64,000 nucleotides of DNA from Lanius collurio. Its lineage: Eukaryota; Chordata; Aves; Passeriformes; Laniidae. Shown piece by piece: positions 13,353 to 25,300 of the stretch. The notes under the pieces were generated by a model. That model was not told the origin of the DNA and searched no databases. It was given only the letters and a program-made list of their open reading frames with translations. Within the stretch, counting starts at the first letter, position 1, and each line of letters starts with the position of its first letter. The stretch spans positions 15,007,541 through 15,071,540 of the forward strand of contig JACBWW010000017.1 in NCBI GenBank assembly GCA_020086605.1, given 5' to 3'. A program made the translations under genes and the position numbers.

Positions 13353-15377
13353 CTAGAAGTTGTAAAAGACAGTAAAAACTAAGTTCAGCTTCACCTTTAA
13401 CATAACCCATTCTATATTGCATCAGGTGTTACCAAAATTTCAGAGAGATGGCAATAATGTCCTGTGCCATTTAAAAAACACATTAATGCTTTGAATGTTT
13501 TAAATTACATAAACGCAAAATTAAGTATTTATATTTGTTTTCAAAGTGCACAAACTGAAATTCTTCAATTATAACCAGCATTTATGAATGCACTGTTGTT
13601 AGTATAATCCATCTTTACAATAATCACTTAACAAAAGAAACTGGATTAAAAGCAGAGACATGGCTTCTGTTTCAGAGATCTTCATTCATTTTTCACCAAC
13701 GATTTTTATCTTCCTGCATCTCTGCACCAGCACAGTATTTTTTGTTGGAATACTAATGTAAATTAATGCAAGGTTTTAGCTTTAGCTCCCCATGTGAAAT
13801 CTCCATGCATAGGAATGTGAAATCTGATTTAGATTTCATTTCCAAAAAAGGGGCATACATTTTAGAGAATAAGTATTTTCCATGGTAAACTGAATAAAAT
13901 ATCAAAAGCTATACAAATCAAATGAGTTTCCTAAAAGAGCTGAGAATTTAATTGCAGGTTTTGTTAATTTTTATTTTTTAAATATGAATGAAGCATTGGC
14001 AGTGTGAACAAAACAGTGCAAACAGAGAGAAAACAACTTCTTATCCTAGAGCTTTTATAGTACAACAGAAGTCTTTCGTACTGGTAGAAATCAATTTTTG
14101 GAGGAATGCAGAATCAGTATTTATCAGAATAGTTTAGACAAATACTTTACAAAAACTGCCAATTTGACAAAACTAACAATTAAACTTAGAATACAGGAGT
14201 TCAGTATTTTTCCAGTCTAATTATAAACAAGTCATTTTTTCCTTAGCAATATAATATGGTTTACTCAGTGTCAGAACATGCAAAGAAACTGCAGCTGTGA
14301 GAGAAAGTTACTTACAAGCTACTGGCACTCAAGTATTTAACTATGTATTTGTGGAATTTTTGTGAACTAACACAAAATTCTGCAGAACAGCACAATGTAT
14401 GGCTATTTGTTCAGACTGAGTGCTTCTACACTCAGAGAGAGCTAGTAAAAAAACAAGCATACATATGAATTGACACAAGGGGTATAAAAAACCGTTGAGC
14501 AGCTTGAAAAGATGTGGAAGTCTGAATATCCATATGAAAATTCAGTAACTGTTTTGAATCTTAAAATATACCCATGCTGATCTTTCTCTTAACTATTAAA
14601 ATGATTGTCCAGACTTTCAAAAAAACATCATTTGTTCAACAGTGACTGCACAACTGCTCTCACCAAGCACCAGGATGAGATGCAGTACATGCATATCCTA
14701 CTCAGGTATGACCAAGTATCACCTTTCTATTTCTGCCACAACAGAAGAAATACCAGAAACTTATTTCATGGAATCAGCCTGAGAGAGCAAGAGAATGGGT
14801 TCTAAAATTCTCTAATAAAGTAGAATCTGTTAACTGACAACCTAGACAAAAAGCTGAAAGCAAAACACATTTACCTCTACCTTTATGAACTGTAAATATC
14901 AGGTGACTGACTCAGAGATCACCTTGTTTCCAACCAGCCCAAATCCACATAACTAAACTTTATAAACCAATTTTGCCAGGAAGGAAATATGGTTTAACTA
15001 AAAAAGTTCACAAATCAAGTAAAAAAGCTATCATCACAAAAATATCCTGTAAAACTATACTTGCTGGAATACAATATATAGCGTTCTTTTAATTCTTGTA
15101 CACTCCTTAAAACTCAAAGACAGGCACAACAGAACACTTTAAAAAGTTGATGGGGATTTCTAGGCTTGGGCTTTTTACATACTCAAGTGCACTTGGGGTT
15201 TTTTCCCACTCTTCCACATGGATAGAAATATGGAGTGTTTCCCCTTCATATGAAGTGTACAGGTGTCATCATTACAATGACGAACATCATAAGGTAGGTT
15301 TTATTTTTTTAAAATCTAATACAAGTTAAAGACACTTTAGATTAGAGATGCTGTTTTTGTTTTCTTTTGTGTTTTTC

Positions 15378-15388
15378 GGGGGGGGGGG
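15378..15388 (+). repeat. Homopolymer run of 11 G
   Basis: Eleven consecutive G follow a T-rich stretch. On the transcribed strand of MLLT10 this is a C run. It is a plain slippage-prone tract with no surrounding repeat. Confidence 0.9.
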
Positions 15389-18295
15389 AGATTGTTTACT
15401 TATCTCTTTTTAGACCTGCAAAACACATTTGAAAGGAAATAATAATATGGAGAGGAAGGATTCAAATGCACTCCAGAGTTTTATAATAACATCTTATACA
15501 TAACAGTCCCCAAAGTGCTACCCATACTAACGGAAAAGCAAGCAGGGATCAAGAAAAAACAGAAGCGTCTACACCAAGGCTGCCATGTTATCCATCAAAT
15601 CTGTTGATACAAAAGACTTTCACTAGTGCTAAGCTACCAAAGTTACTACATCATTAGTGTATGTGTTTAGACAAACTTCAGTAACAATTTCACTGAACTC
15701 CAGACAAGCTTCAAGATGGAAGCTATGAAATGGCTAACTACTGCCTGAGTTTCTTCAGCCTTCATCACTCTACTGGGAAACTCAAATAATCCTAAATAAT
15801 TTTTTTATTAATCATTTTGGAGCCAAAGGGCAATTACTTTAATAGACTTTAAGATGAAACTTCATAACAGTATCAGTAAACAATAAGAGAACTTTAAAAT
15901 GAACATGTTTTATGACATTTTCTGTTGACATTTTAGTGTTCTTTTACTTCCAGTGTTAATTTCATCTAAAAGACAAAAAAACCCATAAAATTCTTATCAA
16001 AGGCACACTTAGGAGACTTCAGATTATGTTTTGTAACATACTGAAATAAACAGTAGTCCCAACACATAAAGAGGTGTCAGGAAGGACAAGGGACACAAGG
16101 ACAGCAGGAAGGGAGGGGGCATAAAGACTACACATCTGGAAAGAATAAGCTTGATTTCTGTAAAGTGAAGCATCAGCAACCATATCAAAGTCCTCTCCCA
16201 GATCCAAAACCATCAAGACAAAGTTTGCCAGGACAGCTCATCAAGGTTACAGCTTTCCACTCAAAGCCACTGTAGCAGTAACCCATCCAAAGGCCTTCTG
16301 CATACAAATATCTCATTAACAAGACAGCTGCTGTCCTTAACTCTACATTCCCTCCTCCTTTAGGTTATACCTCCTCTCACCTTTTTTCCTGGCTTTTTTT
16401 TTTTTTAATTTTCTTTTTTCTTCTCCAGGAAAGTTGAGAAGTGCTACTCCTGAATGTGAATTCAAATGTATACAACATCAAAGAACTGGAGAACAATTCA
16501 CTGCAGGAAAACCTCTGAAAGAAATGCTAAGCTTTTACACTGATAAGAATAAAAATTTCAACAACAAGCAGCTGAGACAAAGAGACATAGCTCCTGCAAA
16601 ATGACTTCTAGCAGTTGCATCAAAGATGCATTCAAATTGTAGGAAGAGCTCTGAAATATCCACTCTGGAGTCCAGAAAAGGAACAACACACGGATTAACA
16701 GAATTCCCACAATATTTAACAAATACGACACCTTCCAATCAAGTTTGTCTCAAGGGCCACACTAGCCATCTTCCCTACTGCCAGAAAAACAGCAAACGGT
16801 TAGCTCCTCATGAACAACTCCGTATGCTTCACTTTTGTAAAATCTCTATGCAGCCACAGCTCTAAAAAAACTCAGCAACAGCTCACCAAGATAAACATTC
16901 ATCCATAAAACAACATGAGAACCCCCCCCCATTCTAGGAAAAGTAACGATATTAAATGTCTGAACTTTACAAGCTTTACTTTTAAGGAAAATAGAGGACA
17001 GAAATTACTCTTAAAAGGACTGAAAATAGTACAGCCAGTAAGTGAAAGCTAACAGAGCATTAAGGGCAGGCAGAACGCACATATCCCATTTATATACTTA
17101 GGAATGAGTTCAGATGTTCCAAACTCCTGTGCAGAGCAGGTAAATGCAATCTGTACATTCTGTAAAACCAAGATTTAGCAGAAGACACAATTCCAAGGAA
17201 GAATATATTAAAAAAAACAGGGCCAACTACAAAATTGACAAATCTTGGTTCACAAGTAAGACAGTTGAGCGGAGAAGATTCAGGCAGCTCCTGAAATCTT
17301 TCTTACAGCAAGAAAAATAAGGTATGATTGCCATGCGGCCATTGGGTAAGCACCTGTAACAATATTCATCCTGAACAACTTGAAGAGCCCTGATTTATGG
17401 TGCAGCTAAATACCAATACAAAATGCCTTGAGTTTGTTCATCATGATTAATCAGAAAGCTTTATTTCCACCAAGAATCTCATTTTTGGTTTTGGTTTCTC
17501 ATCTAAAAAGTTATGTAATCCCATTTTAACTCCAACAGCTACATGCTGCTAGATTGCTGGAATTCAGTAGCACCTCTTGCACTCTGCTTTCTCATAGAGC
17601 AGGGGGGGAGATGAAGAATGGGAAGGAAGTACACTCTGATTGCTTCTATTTCTCCCACAAAGATTCAATCCACGAAATTATTACATAATATGACTTCACA
17701 AATACACTTTGGTTCCAATTCTTCCTTTTTTTCTACCTCATTTACTTGTTTCATCACTCTAAAGATGTGTGACTTGCTCATTCATTTTCTTTAATGTACT
17801 TTCAGAGAAACATTTGTCAGACTACTGAAAAAGACCAACATCTCATCAAAATATCAAATTAAGGATATATGTGTAACTACATTTTAGCTCTGATCTGTTA
17901 TCAACAGAAGAGATGTGTAGTGGTACATTCAACATATAACTTCTACTTACAACAATAAAACTGTAAAACCCAAACAGAAAATTCCTTACACCAAACTCCA
18001 CCCTTAGATATTTCACAACAATTACAATATAAATTTTTCACTATTATGCTACTTAACTTATGACTTAACACTTGCTTTGCTCATTATTTCTCTTAATAAT
18101 CTCTTATCTCACAGTCCTTATCTATTGCCCGCATTCTCTATCAAGTATGTGGGGAGTTTAGTTTGTAACTGGGCAGAAACACCAATTTTAGTGTAGTGGT
18201 TTAGTCCAAATCATCTCTTACTTACTTAGTTTACCTCTGTGAGATAAGACTTAAGAGAAAGCAAAGCAGGCACAAACTTAAAAGACTCTAAGAAG

Positions 18296-18301
18296 TTTAT
18301 T
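18296..18301 (-). promoter_or_regulatory. AATAAA poly-A signal of the sense-oriented LTR-like element
   Basis: Minus-strand AATAAA follows a pyrimidine-rich CTTCTTTTAG and precedes a T/G-rich segment, as expected of a poly-A site. It points the same way as MLLT10, so it could in principle end a pre-mRNA within the intron. Function is inferred only. Confidence 0.5.
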
Positions 18302-18783
18302 AACAGACCTAAAAGAAGGAAACAAAAAGTTAGAATCAGACTAAACCTTCAGAACACTTTTCCTCTCCCCACTTTCTTTTCCATGCTGATAACATAGAAA
18401 CAACCCTGCAGATTTTAGTCAGTTTACCACTTCTATAATCTTTTCAGTTCACATATAGGAGTCTCTGAGTCTTTCTTGCTGGCCCTATGGAGACATTCCC
18501 ACTAGAGACAACTCTCTTATGGGTTCAATATCACAGCAAAACAGCTGCCTGGGAGGTTTCTGCTTGCAGTGAAAAAGTCCCTAACCTCGAATCACTGCTT
18601 TCCCACAGCTGCTTTTCGAGGGTTTCAATTTGAGCTAACATGGGGTGTCAATTTAAGGCTGAGCCGTTCAGAAGCAAGGTCTTCTTTACTCATCTCTAGG
18701 AGCAATCTTCATCTCTAGGAACTGGGGTCATCTTCACACTGACCCCTCCTGGTTCCTTTGTACGGTCGGTTCAATCAGTGGAT

Positions 18784-18907
18784 CAGTCCACATCAAAGGG
18801 TGGGACCATGCCCCCCACTCACTAGGCAGCCAAAAATTCCAACTGTCAGTCCATATCAGACGGTGGGACCATGCCCTCTACCCACCAGGCAGAGTCAATT
18901 CCAGGTG
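18784..18907 (-). repeat. Two-copy tandem repeat, 62-base unit
   Basis: The units start at 18784 and 18846, each with CAGTCCA(C/T)ATC followed by GGTGGGACCATGCCC and a CAC(T/C)AGGCAG end. Similarity decays toward the end of the second unit. The array lies inside the LTR-like element and is probably part of its U3/R region. Confidence 0.75.
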
Positions 18908-21757
18908 TATTGCACACCCCTCCAGGTGAAGGTAAACTGAGTCCAAACACTCTGGAGCCAAAAGAATAAAAGGAAAAAAATGCAGAGGCACCTTAGCTCC
19001 CAATTGCTCTACCCCCACCGATGCTCTATGAAATTACAGCAGGGACTCCAATAGTCCAGTCCATCTCTAAAGGGTTTTTGCAGCAGAATTTCAGCTTCTA
19101 GGTTTGAAGCATTTCTTTCTCTTCCCTCAGGGTTTCAGCCTTTCTGTCTTTACTGACTTGTACTTTGGACTGTCTCTTCATGTTCTTTCACCTTTCTCTC
19201 TGGGAGAGGATCAGCATTTTCAGGCCCATCTGTTCTGAAGAAACCTTAACAGCACTAACAGGGTTAATTTCACCCAGCCTGGCTGCAACTTCTTTTATCT
19301 CTCTCGGCCCCATGATCTCTGCCGGGCAGCCCGAGCTGAGCTCTGCCGTGGCGGTGAAGGGGGGCCGCTGCCAGCCCAGCTCTACCTGCATGGGGCAGGG
19401 CTGGGGGCCCAGACAGAACAGGGCCAAGGAGGGGGCGGCTGCCTCCCGGGTCGGGCCAGGCTGAGCAGGGCCCGGCCCTGAGGGCTGCAGGGCCCGGGGT
19501 CCCAAGTTGGTTGTGTGATGGCCGGAAGTCCAGAGAGCTTTCCTGGGCTCTGTCTATCTTAAAATGTGATTCGCAGAGGGATGTCAAACTCCTAAGTGGC
19601 TTAAAACTTGCCAGTAATCAAGCCAGACAATTGATTGGTTCTGATCAGAACTAGAAGGACCTTTCTGCAAAAAAACACTTCCGTGTCAAACCATGACAAG
19701 ATGTTACAAAATATATCTTTTCTAACTCTGGACTTCGATGTTTGGAACAAATGAATACAAGTGAACAATAGTTCACTTCTAGTGAACTAGAATTTCCTCT
19801 AGTACAGAAAAAATGAATGAGTTCAGCTTTTCTTTTAAATGTCATTAATAATTCATAACATTTCCACATGGAAGTATCATTTAACTTGTTGAAGGTATTT
19901 GCACCTATTTGCAATTCATTTGTGTCTCAAGAATGCACAACCTTCTTGAAAGGGGTTTGTACAGGACTTTATTTCATTAAAATAGGTTCTGAAGTTCAGC
20001 ATTTAACTGTTCACCGTTACAAAGGAAGAAAAAGGTTTTCTGACCCCACTCTCACCTTTCTTAGAGTGCTTAGCTTGTCAGACCTTCCGTCTGCCCACTC
20101 AAACTGCTGAATAGCAGCAACAAAAAAACAAGTGAAGAGTTTTCTGCTGTTTTAGTGAAGGAACATGAAAGATGGACAGTAACAGGCACAAGAGAAAGAT
20201 GCAGAACAGAGAAGCAAGAGTTCATGGGCTCAGGGAACAGAATACTAACTTCTGTTTTGGAAAAATCAGAACACATGCACATTATCAGCAACTACCTGTG
20301 CTTAGTACTTCAAGACGACTGCTCGGGCTGACCCAGAATTATTGCATTCTTATGCCTTCTCTGTTACAAAAAACTCTTATCCTCCACTACCTTTGGTTGT
20401 ACCAAGTTTTTAAACTTCAACAACATATTTTAATCTATTTTTATTATTGACTATTGTAAGCAAAACCATCTGAATGCCTAAATCACTAATTTTCCAGCGG
20501 CTGTTTGACTCCCTCAAATAATTTCAATGTATCAAAATGTTCTATTAGCACAAAGTACTTGTACTGGTTCTTTTGTCATTTATAGATTTTCTGCAATATC
20601 TTTGTGTCACCAAAGACTGTAAATCCTGAGCTGTCACATCACAACTAACACCCTAAATGGAAAGCTGTACATAGCTCTTGCTAATCCCCAATACTAGATC
20701 TGCTTGGCCTCTTATTTGGGACTAGTAGGTATTAGCAATATAACCATAATAACTGCAGAATGACAGATGACCACAGTTCACAAGTTTCAAACTCAAATCC
20801 TAATTTATCTTCTTTTTATAACAGCCCTTGCTCAGGCATTCATCTAGCTAGCATTTTAAATGGTGTAACCCACAGCAGAAAAATTCAATGCAGCAGCACT
20901 GTTGCTGCAGTCACAGTAATAAAACAATACAGATCAGAGATAGTTTATAGGGAGAGGGAGGACACTACTACCAGCACTACTCAAACAAATACAGCTGTAA
21001 GCACAAAACTTGTTCTTAAGAACCAGTCCTTGATTCTACTATTTAAATACCCCAAAGCCTCACTTAAATACAGAAATAATGGTCATAATTTTAACCGTCA
21101 AAGGTAAAAAGACTCAAGAATTAATTCTAAAAATGCCATCCAAAGCTTCCATGAGGTGTAAGACTACCAACTCTTATCCAGAATGATCTACTCCTTTGAT
21201 TCAACACTAAAATATAATGCTTCTGTTATTTGCATAGTTTAATATTAATTGTTAGTAATGGATATCCAGGGCTGAACACTTGAGTAACACTTTATAACTT
21301 CAATAATGGTGCAGTATTAACTAAATCAATGCAGCTATGTATTGCCAGTGCTCACCTTCATTCATCCAGAAAAACTGCAAGTTTAAAATACATATTATCT
21401 TACAAACTGTGAAATGCTCCACTCTCTGCAAGATAACTTAAAGATACCTGTCACTTGGATATCACAAAATAGGCAAGCAGAATGGCAAACAGAAGGAATC
21501 CATTCCATTTTCCTGGCTCAGTCAGTCAACATAGCAGATCATGTTTAACTGCATACGGTCTACCAGCACACAAAACATGCTAGGGGTGAACAGCACACAT
21601 ATACAACTTTGTAAAAAAGTATCCACATTACCTTCTAGAAACTGTTACAAAGTACTAGCAATCTTGTATTAATCCAGGATCCAAAGCCAAGAGAGAGAGT
21701 ATTTTAAAGCATCTTTTGCCACTCCATCTCTCACAGTAATAGCTATAGAACTGAAAT

Positions 21758-22356
21758 TGTGCTGGTTTTGATTGGGATAAAGCTGATTTACTTCACCTAG
21801 TTGGTGTCAGGCTGTGTTTTGGATTTGGGTTGAAAACAGTGTTGATAATATAGGGATGTTTTTATTTTTGCTGAGCAGCTCTTATACAGGGCCAAGGCCT
21901 TTCCTGCTTCTCACCCTGCCAACACCTGTGTGCTGGACATGCACCAGAAGCTGGGAAGGGACATGGCCAGAACAGCTGACCCTAAGTGACCAAAGATACC
22001 CCATGCCATATGGCATCATGCTCAGTATATAAAAGTCAGGGAAGAAGAAGAAAGGGGGGATGTTCAGAGTGATAACATTTGTCTTCCCAAGTAAAGTTCC
22101 AAGAGATGGAGCCCTGCACTCCTGGGGATGTCGGAACACCTGTCTGCCCATGGGAAGCAGTGAATGACTTCTTGTTTTGCTTTGCTTGCAGGTAAAATTT
22201 CTGCTTTACCCATTAAACTGTCTTTATGTCAACCCATAAGTTTTTCTCACTTTTACTCTTCTGATTCTCTCCCCCATCCCATAAGGGAAGAGAACAAGTG
22301 AGTGGCTGTGTGGGTGGGGATGAGCTGCTGGCTGGGGTTTTGAGTTTTCTTTCACA
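21758..22356 (+). mobile_element. Solo LTR of an avian endogenous retrovirus, antisense to MLLT10
   Basis: The element starts TGTGCTGGTTTTG, a terminus I recognise from common avian LTRs. It carries a TATA box (TATATAAAAG at 22026-22035) and an ATTAAA poly-A signal at 22212-22217. After these come the motif GTCTTTATGTCAACCCA and a C-rich stretch with TCTCTCCCCCATCCCA. It ends near GGCTGGGGTTTTGAG and TTTCACA. The roughly 180 bases between TATA and poly-A signal suit the R region of an LTR. No internal retroviral sequence flanks it, which is why I call it solo, the usual product of recombination between two LTRs. A clean target-site duplication was not confirmed. The right border is uncertain by about 15 bases. 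Confidence 0.8.
22026..22035 (+). promoter_or_regulatory. TATA box of the solo LTR
   Basis: TATATAAAAG lies about 180 bases before the ATTAAA signal, the expected promoter position in this LTR. Any transcript would run antisense to MLLT10. Confidence 0.55.
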
Positions 22357-22369
22357 GTGAAAACTCAAA
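22339..22369. repeat. Perfect 11-base inverted repeat at the LTR 3' edge
   Basis: The arms TTTGAGTTTTC (22339-22349) and GAAAACTCAAA (22359-22369) flank a nine-base loop. A competing TTCAC/GTGAA pairing lies inside. The structure straddles the junction between the LTR end and the flanking intron. Confidence 0.8.
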
Positions 22370-25300
22370 CACTAAAATGTGTACTTTGAGATGGAAAAAG
22401 ACAGTTGTAACTTAGGCAGCCTTACAAAATTCTACATCTTGCAGAACAGTTTTTAAGTATACCTGAGGTGGTGTGTTTGTCCTTCTGATTTTATAATAAT
22501 TAACGACCTCCAGCTGACAAGCTTAGTACTATTGAGGTCTTTGCTGTGCTAATGTACACTAAAAGCACTATTCTTTTTTCAATAATATATATGATGTGTT
22601 CCTGTAATGTTAAAAAATAAGAGGTAGTCAAATCAGCAATTCCATTATAATATTGAGAACTGAGACAAAAAGTTCCTACTTTTTCGTACTAAAATAAAAT
22701 ACAAATCAAAATGAGCTTATGTTCTTACATATTTTTTCTTGACCATTACAAGAGATCATTTTGCTGTGCCATCTATATATACTAACTGGTGCCAGCTCCA
22801 GAAGATTTCATGCAGGTCATTATTAGGATGACAGTTGTATACACAGAAAACAGCACAAGTTAACAGACAATTTTAGTGAGTAAAAAGTCAAACCAGATTG
22901 ACAACTTTCCTCTTAATCTTGCAGATAAAAGTATCTACTAGTAAATATACTCAGAGTAGCTTTCTTAAGAAATTTTGTTTACACAGTCACATGTTGTCAG
23001 TATTCCCAAATAGACTTTCAACAGAATTTGACTTGAAGAGATGTATTAAAAAAGAAACATCTACATTCCTACAAAAATCAGAACAGAACAGATGCCCAGA
23101 AAGACAAGTGTTATTCACTGGCAGCAACAGTAAAGACTGAAGGAGGATGACATCCCCCTTTTTGAACCCATGGAACTCACACAAAACTTCAGTCTTAGGA
23201 AACAGGAACGGGGTTCTGCATCTTAGGTATTAGTGTACCCATACACTGAGATACGTGTGGTTTACATTTATTGACCAGCCTTTAGAGGCATTTTAGAGGC
23301 ACGCTTCTTTCCCTCTGACTGAACAGAATTTGGAGTAAGTTAACATGGACAAGCATCACCATTAGCATCTACACTACACAGTTCTTATTCAAATAATATT
23401 TATCTAGTATTACTTCAATTATTAAAACTGAAGTAATTTCAAAGTGGTTGCAAACCACTTTTCTTCTAGTTATCTTTAGCATTCTTACAATTTTTCTTCA
23501 ACGAGAGCAGTTGAAAGGATTAAGCAGTCAAATATATTAAACTGATAAACAAAACTTACAATTTTAATAAAAATGCAATGGGATACTGCATTACTGAGAT
23601 GAGTCTGGAGCTTTTTTCCCAAAAAAGTTACACAAAACTCCCAATGTTCAAGTAACATCATTTAGTTTGAAATGAGGCAATCCATAGAGGAATGACACAA
23701 TTAGAATAATCTTTAAAACACTCTGTGCAGCACCATAAAGTTACTCTTTGCGACTAAATCAGATTTTTGTTTTGTTTATTCAAGAGAAAAAAGAAACCAC
23801 TGCTTATGCAGCTGAATGGTAACCCAAAAACCTGCAATCTGATCCTATTTTTACCACAGAAACTTATGTGATGCATGGCTGATCCATTTTACCTTTTCAC
23901 AGTTGGTTGTTCAGACAGTGAGGAAATGCCTCAGGAACACTTGATCTGAGTGTCTACATCTTGCCTTTTAACAGCTTACAACAGCACTAAAATACATTAA
24001 ATAGCATCAAGCATCTTTCTCCCAAATGAAATTCATTTCCTGCCCTGACACATGAGCATAGGCTCCTTCACAACATATTGGGAAAGTCTGGGCAGTTTCA
24101 GATGCACAAACCAACATGCAGCCTATGGAAACTTCCATTGCCCAGAGACATGATTTAAATTTTCCCTTCTCATGGGCCTAACAACCAAACTCCTTCAGCG
24201 GAACACACGGAATGTGACGCCCTGCCACAGCCTCTGCCTAGGTGTTCAAGTTTCTATCCACAAAATCAGAAAAGCTGTAAAGTTTCTTTAAGAACAAGAC
24301 AAGCAGCAAAAAGATGGCCATAATGCATTAGCAGCTCAGTGTTTAGAACAGTTATCCTGGCTCCTGCATTTTAGGTTCTCCTCTAATGCTCTCCAACTTC
24401 TGTGATAGTGACATGAGGCTCCTTGACACTATTTTGTTCTTTTTGCCTCTTCAATCACAACTTCTTAGACATCTGCAGTCTTCAGTCACAAGATCATTTT
24501 TTGTTTAATTCACATTATATGAGCCATTACAGCAGAGTTTTAAATCTCCCCTTCCTGCTCAGCTCAGACCAAAGCATTTCTAGTAGAAAAGGCAACTGTG
24601 TAATTCAGCAGCTATACAGTAGTGACTTACTACATAATATATTCACATTTTTCAGAAGCCATCAACATATAAAGCTAGTAACATTGCCTAATTTTCATGT
24701 TATTAGCAAAAAAAGGCTTGTATTACACAAAGGTCAGGTCCAGATACATTTAGTTCCCTCTTTAGTCCTTTCAAATGTAAGACTGCCAGTAACATTAAAG
24801 CAAGGCATTCTTCCACAGGATCATGGCGAGCTAAGTTTTCCCAAGAAAGCCTGAGGTAAACACCTGGGCCCTGAAGAAAAGGGATATGATAATGGAATGC
24901 CAAGTAACATACTACCAATCCTATTTATGAGGGATACAGCCTCATCACTAATCATTTCTATATAACATCTCTGCCGCAGAAACTAACAATGCTTAGGCAG
25001 CAGTAACCAGAAGATAATGAAGCTATTTAGTCTGTAATTTTAACATCATAATGAAAATTAAATCACATGAAAGGTTTGGTTAGATTTGTTCAGGTTTTTT
25101 TAATGATTATATCCTTACATATTTGTTACCAATTTTGTTGGCAGAGGGCCCCGAAGAGATTAAACACATACTATGAAGGGAAACAGGCTTTCAGCTGAGT
25201 CTGTTTGTAAAAATGACAGTTACCTACACGAACATTTTCAAACCAATCTCTTCTTATTGCAGTGTAATATTTCACACATACTAATGGATAGCTTTTGAGG

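Larger units (their letters stand above)
18194..19629 (-). mobile_element. LTR/ERV-like element in the sense orientation of MLLT10
   Basis: Read on the minus strand, the segment opens near TGTCTGG (19629) and passes a strongly GC-rich block at about 19310-19510. It then has a TATA-like AGATAAAAG (19300-19292), a long middle with a two-copy tandem repeat, and an AATAAA signal (18301-18296). It closes in CCACTACA at 18194. A TG...CA frame, TATA and AATAAA in that order are LTR traits. The roughly 1 kb between TATA and poly-A signal is long for one LTR, so the piece may be a long LTR or an LTR joined to internal sequence. I could not confirm a target-site duplication: attga at one end, tttag at the other on the plus strand. 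It contains only short open frames with no retroviral domain. The borders are approximate. Confidence 0.6.
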
